Positions 49,414 to 60,662 of a DNA stretch of 64,000 nt are shown here, piece by piece (position 1 is the first letter of the stretch; each line of letters starts with the position of its first letter). Under the pieces are notes generated by a model. The model searched no databases. It was not told the DNA's origin and was given only the letters and a program-made list of their open reading frames with translations. Origin of the DNA: Datnioides undecimradiatus (taxonomy: Eukaryota; Chordata; Actinopteri; Lobotiformes; Datnioididae). Made by a program: the position numbers and the translations under genes. The DNA lies in NCBI GenBank assembly GCA_008933995.1, contig WARS01000048.1, positions 6,420,938-6,484,937 of the forward strand, written 5' to 3'.

Positions 49414-50700
49414 AGATTGAAAAGAAAGGAAAAAGATGGAGAAGATGGTGACAAGGAAATTAAAGAAAAGCTTTTAAGCAGTTAAGCAAAAAAAAGTTAG
49501 TGAAATGAATATTTAAGATGAATATAATGTTAGTCTCTCACACACAGAATCAAATATTAAGCAGCATTTCCTTTTTTCTCCCTCCCTGATGTTTTCTGAT
49601 GATGCCCGGTTCATGGTCAGACCCAAAGGCTCTCCTTCGCCTTCAAAATCTAGTTCACATTTAACACTATATCTGGGATTATTCAAAATTCATAACATTT
49701 TCGCGTCTCTGTCCCTTGCTTCGATGTATTTCCGAGGAATTTTCTGAGACCTGGACTTGTTTTTCTCTGGATACGGTTCCCCCTCTCTTTCTCTCTTGGT
49801 CTAATTTGTCACTTTCCCTTGAGATAGCTTTTCTTTTTTTTTCCTCCCCTACCTGTCTGCACCTCCCTCCCTATCTATATCTCTCCCCCACTCCCTCCCA
49901 CTATCCCTCTGTCACTTCCTATTCCAGTTGCTTCCCCATGTTTCTTAATCCCCCCTCCTTTTCCTGAGATAATTCCTCTCCTCTTTCCCTCCCTTGCTCC
50001 TCTCTGTCAAGCCCCCTCTCTCTCTCTTTCTCTCTGGCAGCCGCTTCGCTGTCCTCCTCTCTCCTCCCCTACCTCTCTTCCTCTCTGTTTATCGCACTTT
50101 CTCTCCCTCCATTCCCCCTTGCTCTCCTTCCCTCTCTGTCCCTAAATCAGCCCCTATAGACTGCAGCACCACACGTGTTCCAGACGTGCTCACACAAAAG
50201 ACGCAGATGTGCAGAGGTGTTAGCGCAGTAATTACGCACGGGCACAAACACACTCACACAAAACATGCATCACTCATGCGCGTGCAAGCATGCCTGCACA
50301 TTACAACCTGCCGCGCAGTCAGCACCAATGCTCCCATTGGTTGGACTGATGTTCATTTGAGGGAAGGAAAGTAGCATGGGAGGAAAAGGGAAAGAATCTG
50401 GGAAAGGATGAAAGGAGACTGGATGAAAGCTGGATAATAATAATGGGAATATGGGGGTGGGGATAAGGAAGAGGGCAAGTGAGGTAGCCAAAGCCCACTG
50501 AAAAGGTTAGGCAGACAGTAGGTAAACTGAGATGAATAGATAAAAAAAAGAAAAAGAAAAGGGGGGCAGGAATGGAAAAAACCTGATGAGGGGTGAGTTT
50601 TTATGGTTGGGAGCCAAAACAAAACAAAAACTGTAGGACAAAACTGGGAGAGTGTCAGTGACACATAATAGAGAAGAGGGGAGGAGAGAGAAAGAGAGAG
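47460..50700. repeat. Alternating polypurine and polypyrimidine tracts upstream of the Shisa gene
   Basis: The + strand is strongly purine-rich at about 47,465-47,835 and 50,345-50,700 (continuing to about 50,870). It is strongly pyrimidine-rich at about 48,830-48,960 and 49,775-50,150. Long open frames here are Ser/Pro/Leu or Glu/Arg/Lys low-complexity products of this bias. A long TG microsatellite lies between. Confidence 0.65.
49353..49409. repeat. (TG)n microsatellite, longest in the window
   Basis: About 28 uninterrupted TG units, capable of Z-DNA formation and likely length-polymorphic. Confidence 0.97.
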
Positions 50701-50869
50701 TCAGCAAGCCAGAGCTGTGCTCATTTGCCCACAAAGGATATTAGTGAGTGTGTGCATGAGAGAGAGAGAGAAAGAGAGACTGAGAGGGAGGGGAGGAGTG
50801 AGTGAGTGAGAGAGGGAGGAGTGAGTTGGAGAGGGAGGAGTGAGAGAAAAGAGAGAGAGAGCGTGTGTG

Positions 50870-51663
50870 AGACATTGTCGTCCAGTCCTGCCAGAGAGCA
50901 GCAGCAGCATCGCGAGCATCACCAGCAGATGGGATACAGACGCACCGAGGCAGCGAGGAAATAAGGGAATACGCGCTGATGAAGAAGCAACAACAACAAA
51001 GGGAAGAGAGGATGGAATAAAAAAAAAGCATTTTATTGCTTCTCCTTTCTCTTCCCCACGTCTGTTTGGAGCATCCCACAAGCAGAGCACCAGTGAAAAC
51101 ACATACATATGATATATATCTAAAATTCCTATACATATATATCAAATTATGCCTGTTTTCAAAGAAGCTGCAAGCCGGACAAGGACTGAATTGACAGCAA
51201 AATCCATTGCATGAAAAATTGGGAGATCCTAAAACTGTTGAATTCTTTTTTTTTTTTTTTTTGGTCCATTTTTTTGGCTCATTTGGGGAAAAAATAGCAA
51301 AAAAAAAAAAAAAAATTCATGTTGCAAATTTGGAAAACTGAAGCAACAACACTAAGAAAAACAAAGAGCTTCTGCTGCTGACAGTCCTAGATTTCCAAGG
51401 GGGGGGGCTTCTTTTGAAAACAGGATATTTTTATTTTTTTTTGGATCTGCCCTCAGTGCCACGCGGCTGTTTGGCTGTCGCATCTCCACTTGTCTCTGTC
51501 GTCCGAATGGGCTGGAGGACTGTTATTCCAGCGAAGCTCGTGAGAGCGCGCCTCTGAAAGTGCAGAGGGCAGTCCACAGGCTCTCTGACCCCCACGCTGA
51601 TAGTTCCCCAGCAATCGACAAAAGCCCACACAGCCCAGCTCAGGCTGAGAGGAAAGGGGTGAG
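50870..51663 (+). other. shisa8: Putative 5' non-coding leader exon of the Shisa gene
   Basis: The segment ends at GAG|GTAAGT (51,661-51,669), a perfect consensus donor. The next good acceptor is at 53,480-53,481, directly before the exon carrying the ATG. It contains CAG and CAACAA runs, T and A homopolymers, and no long frame. Its 5' limit, the transcription start, cannot be read from sequence. The value 50,870 is where the purine-rich tract ends. Confidence 0.4.
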
Positions 51664-53481
51664 GTAAGTTGTGGAGGGACAGAAGCAAAAATAATATTTA
51701 TATCAAAGAGAGGAAAGAGGGAGATCAGGACCAGAGTGTAAACAAAAGGACCTGAACAAAAAAAACAAATCAAGGAAGGAGAAACCAAAAGCCATCAAAC
51801 AAGCCACCGATCCTTCATGTGGGACACTCCACTCTGGTCAAGTAATTCCAGCGTCTCTCTTTAAGCTTCTCTTGAGTCTTGGGTGCAGCGATGCTAAGAC
51901 ATTAAGATCAGGGATTCAGTATCACAACATCAGCCCTCCCCTCTCCCTTTCACCCCCTCCCCCCTTCATCTCTCTCCTTTCCCCTTAGTCTTTAGCACTT
52001 GTAGGGCAGGACTGAGCGGGCTGACAGACAGAGCACCCAGCTGGTGTCCCGGGTCTGTTACAGACCCTGGGATCCACAGAGAGGAGGGGTGTCAGTGGAG
52101 CAGGAGCTGCGGCAGCAACAGGAGCCCCCGCACACGCAGAGAAACAAAAAACCTATGGACTGACTTGTGTGTCGCTTAAAAGCTACAGACACTGACGGCG
52201 CACTGTGGGGGGGGGGAGTTTGAGCTCTTTGTGAATGTGTGTGTGTGAGTGTGTGTGTGTGTGTGAGTGCGCGTGTGAGTGTGCCTGACAGAAAACACGC
52301 CTCAGGTGCAAGAGGGACGCTTTTGGACTGTAATCATCACAGGATTTCCGCTGTGCGAGAGCCTGGAGTAATGATTTAAAGACTTATTGAACAGCTGCTG
52401 TTACCTGTTGGGTCTGGAGAGAGGAAAGGGATCTCCTACACCGTCTTTACAAAATAAAAGCTCGATATTTAATATCACTCAAAGCCATCAGGGAGCGAAA
52501 GACTGGATCTGCACATCTGAAAGAGGGAGTAACGTTCTGCCCAAGTGGACCAAGGTGGCCGCGAAAAGATGCCCACCACGAAAATAAAAAAGCTTCCTTT
52601 GAACGGTGACACTGAGAGTAGGAGGATGATAGATGCAAGTTAAGCTCTGAGAAGAAGTGGAGGAGACGAGAAAACCCCAGCGGGAAACGCTTCACTTTGG
52701 TCTGAGTTTTTTTCCCAGGACAACAGAACTGATTTGACTCCAGCGTGGAGCATTAGAGTTGTTATCCACTCAGGAATATGAGTCTGTCTCCGGAGTGAGA
52801 AGCCTTTCATGTTGGAGCCCGTGACTATCTGCAAGTTTTTCTTCTTCTTCTTTTTTTTTTAAAGGAATCTGCCCTTTTTGTCAGAGCACCCAGAAACCCA
52901 GAGTTCTCACTTTTCACGGATTATTCATCCACTCAGCGGGGGAGCGTATGGTGAGAAATGCCAGAGGCAAGTTCATTCGTACGTAACACGCCCTCCTAAA
53001 CTGGATTCCCTCCAAGCCACCGGATTTGGATTTGTCTACAACCCGCCTCTGCTGTCTGCTGATGACATATGGCTTTGTGAAAGGTGACATTTCCTGAATT
53101 TTGGAGTATTTATTCGATTTCATAAACACACACACACTCCCCTACATATATCCTGTAAACTGCACTGTGATCTGTCTGTGCATGAGAGTGCCTGCTCACA
53201 AGGGACTCATTCACTCCCATTAAGAGCATGTTGAGATGGGAGATTGATTTCATTTGACTCGCTTGTTTCTCTGCCCCTTGACGACAATTTAGCTTTATGT
53301 AACTGCGCACAGTAAGAACTCCCACAGCGCTAATTGAATGGTCTCTCTTGAAAACAGGCTAAACTCCTCTCAGTGATGTCTAATACCTGTAGCCTCAGAC
53401 ATTCATTCAGTGACTGTAATTTAAAACTCTTGATAAGAAGGTTTTCTAACTTTCTTTGTCTTTGTTTTTTGTTTAACGTAG
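51664..53481 (+). other. shisa8: Putative 5' UTR intron of the Shisa gene
   Basis: Bounded by GTAAGT and by a TTTGTTTTTTGTTTAACGTAG acceptor. It includes CpG-bearing sequence at 52,000-52,330, a TG-rich run near 52,237-52,285 and a GGGGGGGGG run near 52,207. Other weaker donors exist (for example near 53,084), so the leader could be longer. Confidence 0.4.
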
Positions 53482-54119
53482 GAGCTTTAATTTGGGCCTG
53501 TTATTAACAATTACACACCAGCACTAAGACGAGACACAAGACATTGGTCCAAGATGGCCGCCTCCGTGCATCCACTCTTGGTAAGCTTGTCGCTGGCCAT
53601 TCTCCTGGGCTTGACCTCTCTGGGTGGACTGAACTCTTGGCCATCAGGTCAGGCTTTGGCCCAGGTCTCCACCAACAACCAGACAACAGAGCCTTCAGTG
53701 GTGCCAGAGGCCGCGCTGGCAACGCCCACACCAGATGCGGAGGACAAAACGGTCCCAGCTGGTGGTAACCGCTGCTGGGGTTACTATGATGTCATGGGCC
53801 AGTGGGACCCACCCTTCAACTGTAACGCAGGTATCTACCTGTTCTGCTGCGGTTCCTGCTTCTACCGCTTCTGCTGCCAGTTCAAAATCCATAGTTTGGA
53901 CCAGACTTCCTGCTCCAACTATGATACCCCTGTGTGGGCAAACACCGGGCGGCCAGCAGCACCCGTCACAGAGGTCCATGAGGAGCCAGACCGGGATCGG
54001 ACCCACATGATCGTGTATATAATCTGTGGAGTGGTGGCCATCATGGTGTTGGTGGGGATTTTCACCAAGCTCGGGTTGGAGAAGAGTCAAGGAGGACAGA
54101 CGGACATGACCAACTCCAG
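53482..54119 (+). CDS. shisa8: Shisa/CKAMP family protein, first coding exon (shisa8 favoured); 3' partial
   Basis: Shisa6-9 proteins are type I membrane auxiliary subunits of AMPA receptors that alter desensitisation and synaptic retention. A 72-base 5' UTR free of ATG precedes the start at 53,554 (AAGATGG). The exon gives 188 codons and ends in phase 2 at CCAG|GTAAGA. Features: hydrophobic signal peptide (about 1-36), one N-glycosylation sequon (N42-Q-T), a Shisa cysteine domain with C74, C90, C98, C99, C102, C107, C108 and C120 (CWGYYDVMGQWDPPFNC, FCCGSC, RFCC), and a transmembrane segment (about 152-174, IVYIICGVVAIMVLVGIFTK). The cytoplasmic tail with its expected PDZ ligand lies on exons beyond the window. 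SHISA9 has an almost identical membrane segment, so SHISA9 is the alternative. Linkage to mrtfa favours shisa8. Confidence 0.85.
53554..53661 (+). other. shisa8: Predicted signal peptide of the Shisa protein
   Basis: The first 36 residues start MAASVHPLL, contain the hydrophobic core LVSLSLAILLGL and end near SGQALAQ, consistent with cleavage after an Ala. The exact site is not determined. Confidence 0.6.
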
Positions 54120-55424
54120 GTAAGAGCATGGATGGATATTGGGCACAGAATGGAGTGATGGTTTAATGAGTAAGTGAATAATGTGATAATGAGTAGCAGT
54201 GGAAAAAGTTAATGATGGTGATGTCATGATGTTGTTGAATTTTATTCAATAAGAGTTGTTTTAGCTGATGGATGGTTGACTTGGATCAATCAGCTCATTT
54301 TAAAATGGGTAGGAGGCTTTGTACCTCAGTCATTATCCAAATGCTTGTGTTTATTTAAGACAGTTCACCGCTGTTTCCTTTTTGTAGAATTACAATTTTT
54401 TTTTTTAAAATTTAAGTCAGTATTTTTTTCAGGCGTCTATTAATCATTCCACTTTATTTTACCCATACACAACATTAACATGACTCACAAATGAAGCTCA
54501 CCTACAGCTTGAATCATCAAAAACAAAAGATTAACTGTGTAAGAAAATAACTGGTTTGATTTCCTGTGTTAATAAAAACTTAGAAACTTGCATTTTGGCA
54601 AGAAATATCCTATCATAGAGCATTTTTTTTTTTCAATTCAGTATTGCTCTGGTCCAGACCTTTACCTAACATCACACCTCCAACTGCATTCTTCTCATTG
54701 GCGACTGAATTAATCGACCTGCCTGCTATGGCAAAATGTCGGTCAAAACGTGATTAATCAAAAACGAAACAAAGTTGATCAAAACATAGTAATGATATAT
54801 TCTACAAAAGAATCCTTCGCTTGCTGAGTTAAATTGGAGATTTTTAAAAAGGTCACTTGAAAACTCTGTGTACTTGAGAGAAAGGAATACGCAACATTAC
54901 CATATTAATCACGCAATGATTAGCTGTACTACTAGTTCCATTGCAGTCATTACTTAGCCCAGTGCTGTTAAAACTGCAAATTCTTAACCACCAGGTGTCA
55001 TAACGGCAGCCAGCCTATGCTTTGGATGATCTTACTGACCAGCAGCTTCCTTAAGATTGGCCACGGCCGCTGCTCTCAAGACGTCTTGTCCTCAAAATAA
55101 AGTGATGTGAACCAGAGAACTAAGGCAGGAGGTACATTTCTACTGTTTAGTTAGAACACAAGGTCCTCCCTACACCTGCAGCCCCTGTGATTAGCTAACG
55201 CACCCCACAGAGGTTTCTCCGCTGAGCACTGAGGCCAAACGGATATGGACCCTTCATTAGACAAATACTCATTACTGAAAATGTCAGAGTGGAAACTAAG
55301 AAAAACCTGAAGTAACCTGAACATTCGTCCTGCATAATCATGCGTATAGCACAGGAGCGTTAATACATGTACGTGTTCTTGTTTGTGTGTTTGTGTGTGT
55401 ACAGTAAATGCCTGCATGTGCAAA

Positions 55425-55428
<4 letters not shown>

Positions 55429-55463
<35 letters not shown>
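55429..55463. repeat. (TG)n microsatellite
   Basis: About 17 TG units in the Shisa intron. Confidence 0.96.
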
Positions 55464-55465
<2 letters not shown>

Positions 55466-56337
55466 ATCTCTCTTTGCGTATCTCTGTGTGAGAGGGTCAC
55501 CGGCTGGATAATGAATCAAGTGCCTGAATTGCAGTCTGGTGATAAGTGGTGCGATGTCTGTATGAAACCGTGAGGGAGCAACGGACGTAGAGGGAGGAGG
55601 CGAGGGAGAGAGTGGGGGTGGCGGATGGAGGTCACGCTATACAGATGGAGGTTTCAAAGGACAGATGTGAGGTGATAGTAAGGGAGGAGTTTGGAGGTAA
55701 TGACAGTGCAGTTGTATTGTGTTTTCTCTGTATTGGTGGAGCCATTTCACATTGACGGGTGATTGATTGCTGTGACACGACTATGACTGTGGCGATGTGC
55801 GGCCTCCAGTGAACAATGAGAAGAGAGCGGGGTGGTTTTTGGAAGGGTGGAATATTGAGCGGATCTGACTGGAGTGCAGCCAACGGCTAATTCTAGTGCA
55901 GAGAAACAGGGGTGTGTGTATGTGTGCGTGTGTGTGTGGGGAGAGGAAGGGAGAGAGACAGTGTGTGTTCTGGGTGTGACCAGCCAGCCTATCGGGTGCT
56001 AAGAGTCGGGCCACGGGGGCTCCTTTACAATCCTGTCATTACCGGATCTCCTCTTGCAGGGATGGAAGAGGAAGAGGAGGGTAGCAGTGGACATCAGCGC
56101 TCATTATCGTTGCACAGAGCCGCCCATAACACAGTGAAAGCTGGCAGCTCTTGGCTTATTTTATCCCCTGAGTCAAACATTTAAAGTGTAAATTCTAATA
56201 TTTGAGTCAAGGGATTGTTTTGGAGCTATTCCTGCAATCTGGTTGGCAGCATTCATCACACGCAGGTCTTAGTGTCTACAGAAATATTGAGCACTTGTCT
56301 TGAAGTTTCTCAGAGTTGACGTGTGTACGCCTCACAA

Positions 56338-56375
56338 TCAGCAGGACAGATGCTTGCCAACATCTGTCCTGCTGA
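56338..56375. repeat. Perfect 15-bp hairpin with 8-nt loop
   Basis: TCAGCAGGACAGATG (56,338-56,352) is exactly complementary to CATCTGTCCTGCTGA (56,361-56,375), with CTTGCCAA between. The flanks do not extend the pairing. Confidence 0.95.
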
Positions 56376-58059
56376 AGTGTCCTGCAGCAAGACACTGAAA
56401 CTCAACTTGCTTGACTGCTCGACCTCACTGAGTGAAAACAGTTTGTTTTTTTTCCCTGAACAGAAATAAATAAAGATTTTTTAAACTAATATGATCAGTC
56501 ACATTTCAAGTCAAGTACATAACTTATCCCATAAGCAAATCTTAAGAATGGGAATTGGCTTTTGTGTGGGAAAAATCAGTCTTCTCTCATATTAAGAGTC
56601 AACACTTGTTTTGTTTCTGCCACGATGGTGATGTTTCCACAGCCTCCATGAAGTAGTTTTATTTGTTAACTGTAACCAGACCCTAACCACAGAGGTGACG
56701 GATCAGTTACGCCAGTCACGTCGCAGGTGTGAGTACAGTTTTGAGACACTCGTACTACCTTCTGCTTCACTACATTTCAGAGAAAATGTTGTACTTCTTA
56801 CCTTACGGTATCTCTGTGAGGGATATAGTTTGTAGTTATACTCGAGGTTACTTTTAAATATAAAACATATGATCAGCTCTTAAAACATGACACAAGATTA
56901 TACTCTGAAGCAGCCAGCTGTATAGAAATGAGTTACAATTAGCTGCATCTTGACCAGCTAAATGATTTACAAATTGAATATTGTATCATTAGTAATGTTC
57001 CAATAATGTAATATACTGCAGGAGTCATTCTGACATTCATTTTAACTTTCTGCACATTTTGCTGATAAACATCTTTCAAACATACAACTGCAGGAGTAGT
57101 TTTACATATTGGTAATTTCCTTCACCCCTGCACCTTGGCACAAGGACTGGTTTTGTACAGCAGAAAAAAAGTTTCTAAGCGTTTTCAAAGAACTGTGTTT
57201 TTGTAAGTTTCCAAAGCCCCTCCTCCATCTGCCTTCCAGCAATTTCATATTTAGCATGAATGCAGAAGAGGCGCAGGTGCTCTGACAAAAGCTGAATCGT
57301 TTGCCCTTTCTTGTAAGACGATGGCGCAGTTCCAAGGAAGTGTCCCTTAACCCAAAGGGAGGGATGTAAAAAGGGGTCAGTGGCAACCATGAAGCAGAAC
57401 GTAGAGGAAAAGCAAAAATGGGAATGTGACAAATCAAAAGAAAGAAAGAACAAAGGGACGAAAAAAGGAAATGGTGAGGGAACGGAGTGAATCGTGAAGC
57501 AGAGGTCATGTTACTTAACTTTCACGGCTGCGTGCTTTATACCTGCTACAGCCTGTGTGTGTGTGTGTGAGACAATGACTCTGTAGTTATAACGGAGCCT
57601 GTGAAAGGACAGCCCGCTGGAGCATGAGGGAGAGAGAAAGTTACACGAGAGAGAGAAGGAGGCGCTGATGAGTGAAGGGCTAAGCTGTTGTAATTCTGCT
57701 GATTGGCCAGTGAGAGCTGTGGGTGACTGGTCAGCTCTGTGTGTGCAGGCTGCATGGAGAATCATTGTCTGAGTCTTTCAAAACTTGCTAAAGAGACAGT
57801 TTAACTACAGTTTGACGATGCGGTTATGCTCCTACTTTTTACATTATTATTAAAAAAGTGATTATGTTATTTAAGCTGGGCCTTGTTGGTTGGTTCATCA
57901 TTGCATTAGAAACCCCATCTAAGATCCTTCCTTATTCCTCAAGAGAATTAAGGCAAACTTGAATTGACTGTTGAAGGTTATCTTATAAAAATGCCTGTTT
58001 TAAGGTGTTTTCTGGCCAGTCCATGTTCACTACTTACAGAAAAACAGATACCATAGGAG

Positions 58060-58265
58060 TATAATGCTACATGGACTGCACTTGACTCTGTAAAGCAAAG
58101 CGCTATACAATTGACCTCTCCCATTCACACTTGCACACTGATAGCGTGTAAGGCGACACTCATCTGCACCTTTGGGTTCAGTGTCTTGCCCAAGAACAAG
58201 TGGAGCCGGGGATGGATCCACCAACCCAGAGATTAATGGATAAGCCGCTTTGAGCCATAGCTTCC
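58060..58265 (+). mobile_element. Degenerate fish interspersed repeat (SINE-like)
   Basis: The order AAAGCGCTATACAATTGACC, CCCATTCACACTTGCACACTG, GGGTTCAGTGTCTTGCCCAA, GGAGCCGGGGATGGATCCAC, GATTAATGGATAAGCC follows a repeat I recall as widespread in percomorph fish. No RNA polymerase III promoter is clearly preserved. The family name is uncertain. Confidence 0.55.
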
Positions 58266-58804
58266 CCACATGTGAACATTGGAGCTTGGGGTGGGGAAGG
58301 ACTCCCTGGGATATTGTGATGTGAAGGGGGTAGGGAAGATGGGGTAGATGGACTAATAAGATCTAAAGAGTTGGCGTATACAGATTTTATCCATTCAATA
58401 ACAGTAATGCGGCATCTCTTCATTTTGTCACATCATTTAGTAATTGATTTTCAAGGAAAAGAAAATTGTTTTAGCACTCTGTGCATGAATTTAATTTAAG
58501 GCAGAGCTGGTTGTTCCAGAGAGCCACCAAATGCTGGACATGCAGACACGAACTGGCTAAAATGTGACAGAAGAAAGGATTTGAGTTTGAGATCCTGTAA
58601 TTGTGAAATATGAAGTAAACATTCTGGGCAATTTGCCTGTGAAAGAGCAAAAATGCTGTGAGGCTTCTTTATGTTTCTGTGCAGGAGGGATGAACCCTGG
58701 TGAAACTGTTTATCACATATATTCATGGACATCACATTTTAAAATTCATTCTCAACCTGCGGACAGTTTAACCCGGCTGTGAGCGAGAGTGTGGTGGATC
58801 CTTG

Positions 58805-58848
58805 TGTGCGTGTGTCTGTACGTGCGTGCGTGCGTGCGTGTGTGTGTG
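58805..58848. repeat. Compound TGTG/TGCG microsatellite
   Basis: An imperfect alternating purine-pyrimidine run with four GTGC-type units inside TG repeats. Confidence 0.9.
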
Positions 58849-59485
58849 CACTCAACGAATAAATCCAGCCACAAAGCTGTTAAGGTGGTAATGCGGTGAA
58901 ACCTTGGGTCAGGCAATCACAACAGGCAGTGGTGCAATGATGTATGGCACAAAATACACATGCACACATGTGCATACCCACACACACACACAAGCGCACA
59001 CACAAACCTCTCATTATAACCGTACAACTCCCCTCCATTGCACTGCGTCTCACCTCCCAGGCGGCTGTTTGTGTTTTTGTTTTGCTCTCCGTCTGTCTGC
59101 TGTGTCTGTCATGTGGAAACTGCTGCAAAGCCAAATTAAAAATGAAATATATCCTTTGATAGATGATTCAGCGGTGGGAATTAATAGGCCAAATCAAGTT
59201 TTTTCAATTAACAGGCAGCTCAGCTCAAAATATTATGGACTACTTTGGGCTGCCTCAGGGCCTTCTGAATGCTTGTACTGCAGTAAACAGTTTGATATTA
59301 CCACAAGTTTTGCATCTTTGGTGTGACCAAAATCTGTAAAGCTAGCGAGCTGATTAGGGGTTAAAGCCACTAAGTACACTATGGCTGAAAAAATTAGAAC
59401 TGCTGCAATTAAGGATGTATTAATCAATATTTGGCAACATTTTAAAATATGAAAAAATGTTTGTGCAGCATTATTGAAAATACAG

Positions 59486-59486
<1 letters not shown>

Positions 59487-59516
<30 letters not shown>
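59487..59516. repeat. (CA)n microsatellite
   Basis: About 15 CA units. Confidence 0.95.
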
Positions 59517-59523
<7 letters not shown>

Positions 59524-59917
59524 AGTCCATCTGGTGCAGTGAGCAATTTGAAGACAATGAAACAGTACTTAGGGCCAACAGCTTAAATAATCTGAATGTC
59601 AGTGAATGTGAATGAATGCCACTGTTGGCAGAATCAAAGCACAGCACCAATAACCAGGCAAACAATAATTAAACAATAAATATTATAATATCCTACACAC
59701 CCGTCTCCAACCACACACCCAGCAGTCCGTCATCATCGTGTTGCCCGACTGTCGTCAGTGCAAACAAAATAAATCAAGGGTGTAATGCTGCATAAAATTG
59801 CATGTTGACAGGGGGCGGACGTATTTTCATGAAACTGAATTCACAAAACGAATCACATCTACCGATCATTTCAAGAATATTGGGGGAGAATCAGTAGACA
59901 TGGAAATATTTGTCCTG

Positions 59918-59943
59918 ACACACACACACACACACACACACAC
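59918..59943. repeat. (CA)n microsatellite
   Basis: About 13 CA units. Confidence 0.95.
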
Positions 59944-60631
59944 GCAAACACAGCACAACGTCCCGCTCACTCTCACTTAACAGCATTATACCACTTATGA
60001 TAAGTTATTCCACTGAAGAGCCGCATACTCAAGGACACGGGCAATTGAATGACCCACTGGGGATCCAAACAGCCATTTCCATCGGCCGTATTGTTCCTTT
60101 ACTGTATTGTTTTTCATCAACGTCGCTTTCTATTTCCTTTATTGTTCAGCCGCAGTGGTGCTTTTCATCACCGCCTGTGACAGGTGTTTAGAGGCCAGAG
60201 ATAAACATGTGCACGCGCCGCTCCGCTCTCCTGAAGCGGCTCCGGCAGTGGACGGATTGAATCTAATATTTTACAGTGAGCTGTGCGGTCCAAATGAAGT
60301 TTTGTCTTTGTGTGTTGTGTATGCGTGCGTGTGTGTGTGTGTGTGTGTGTTCAGCCTGCAGGGTTGAATAAAGTGATAAGTTTAGTTGCGTTTTCATTTA
60401 GACGGAAAGTTCTCAGGTGAGACGTAATGAGAAAAAAATCAATTAAAATTTCAAAACGAAAAGAGAAAATGACATAAAACCAGATCAAACAATTGATGTA
60501 AAGTGTGTCTTCAGGCGCCGCTGCTGATTTCACCTCTATTGTTAGAAGCTGTTCTCACCTTGCATTTACAAGAGCTTGTGTGTGCTTTTTTTGCTATGGG
60601 AAAGCAGCGAGGCTTGTTAAGTTAACGCCCT

Positions 60632-60662
60632 CCTCCTCTTCCTCTTCCTCCTCCTCCTCCTC
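60632..60662. repeat. (TCC)n-rich tract
   Basis: A pure pyrimidine run of CCT/TCC triplets on the + strand. Confidence 0.9.

Noticed and set aside
50353-51145. Overlapping minus-strand frames of 75-135 codons upstream of the Shisa leader
   Set aside because: They are low-complexity Ser/Leu products of the GA-rich tract with no conserved motif.
53695-54129. 144-codon minus-strand frame
   Set aside because: Antisense shadow of the Shisa cysteine domain and membrane segment.
56060-56184. Possible second coding exon of the Shisa gene after CTCTTGCAG
   Set aside because: The frame (MEEEEEGSSGHQRSLSL...) does not resemble the cytoplasmic tail of Shisa6-9 and no good donor ends it.
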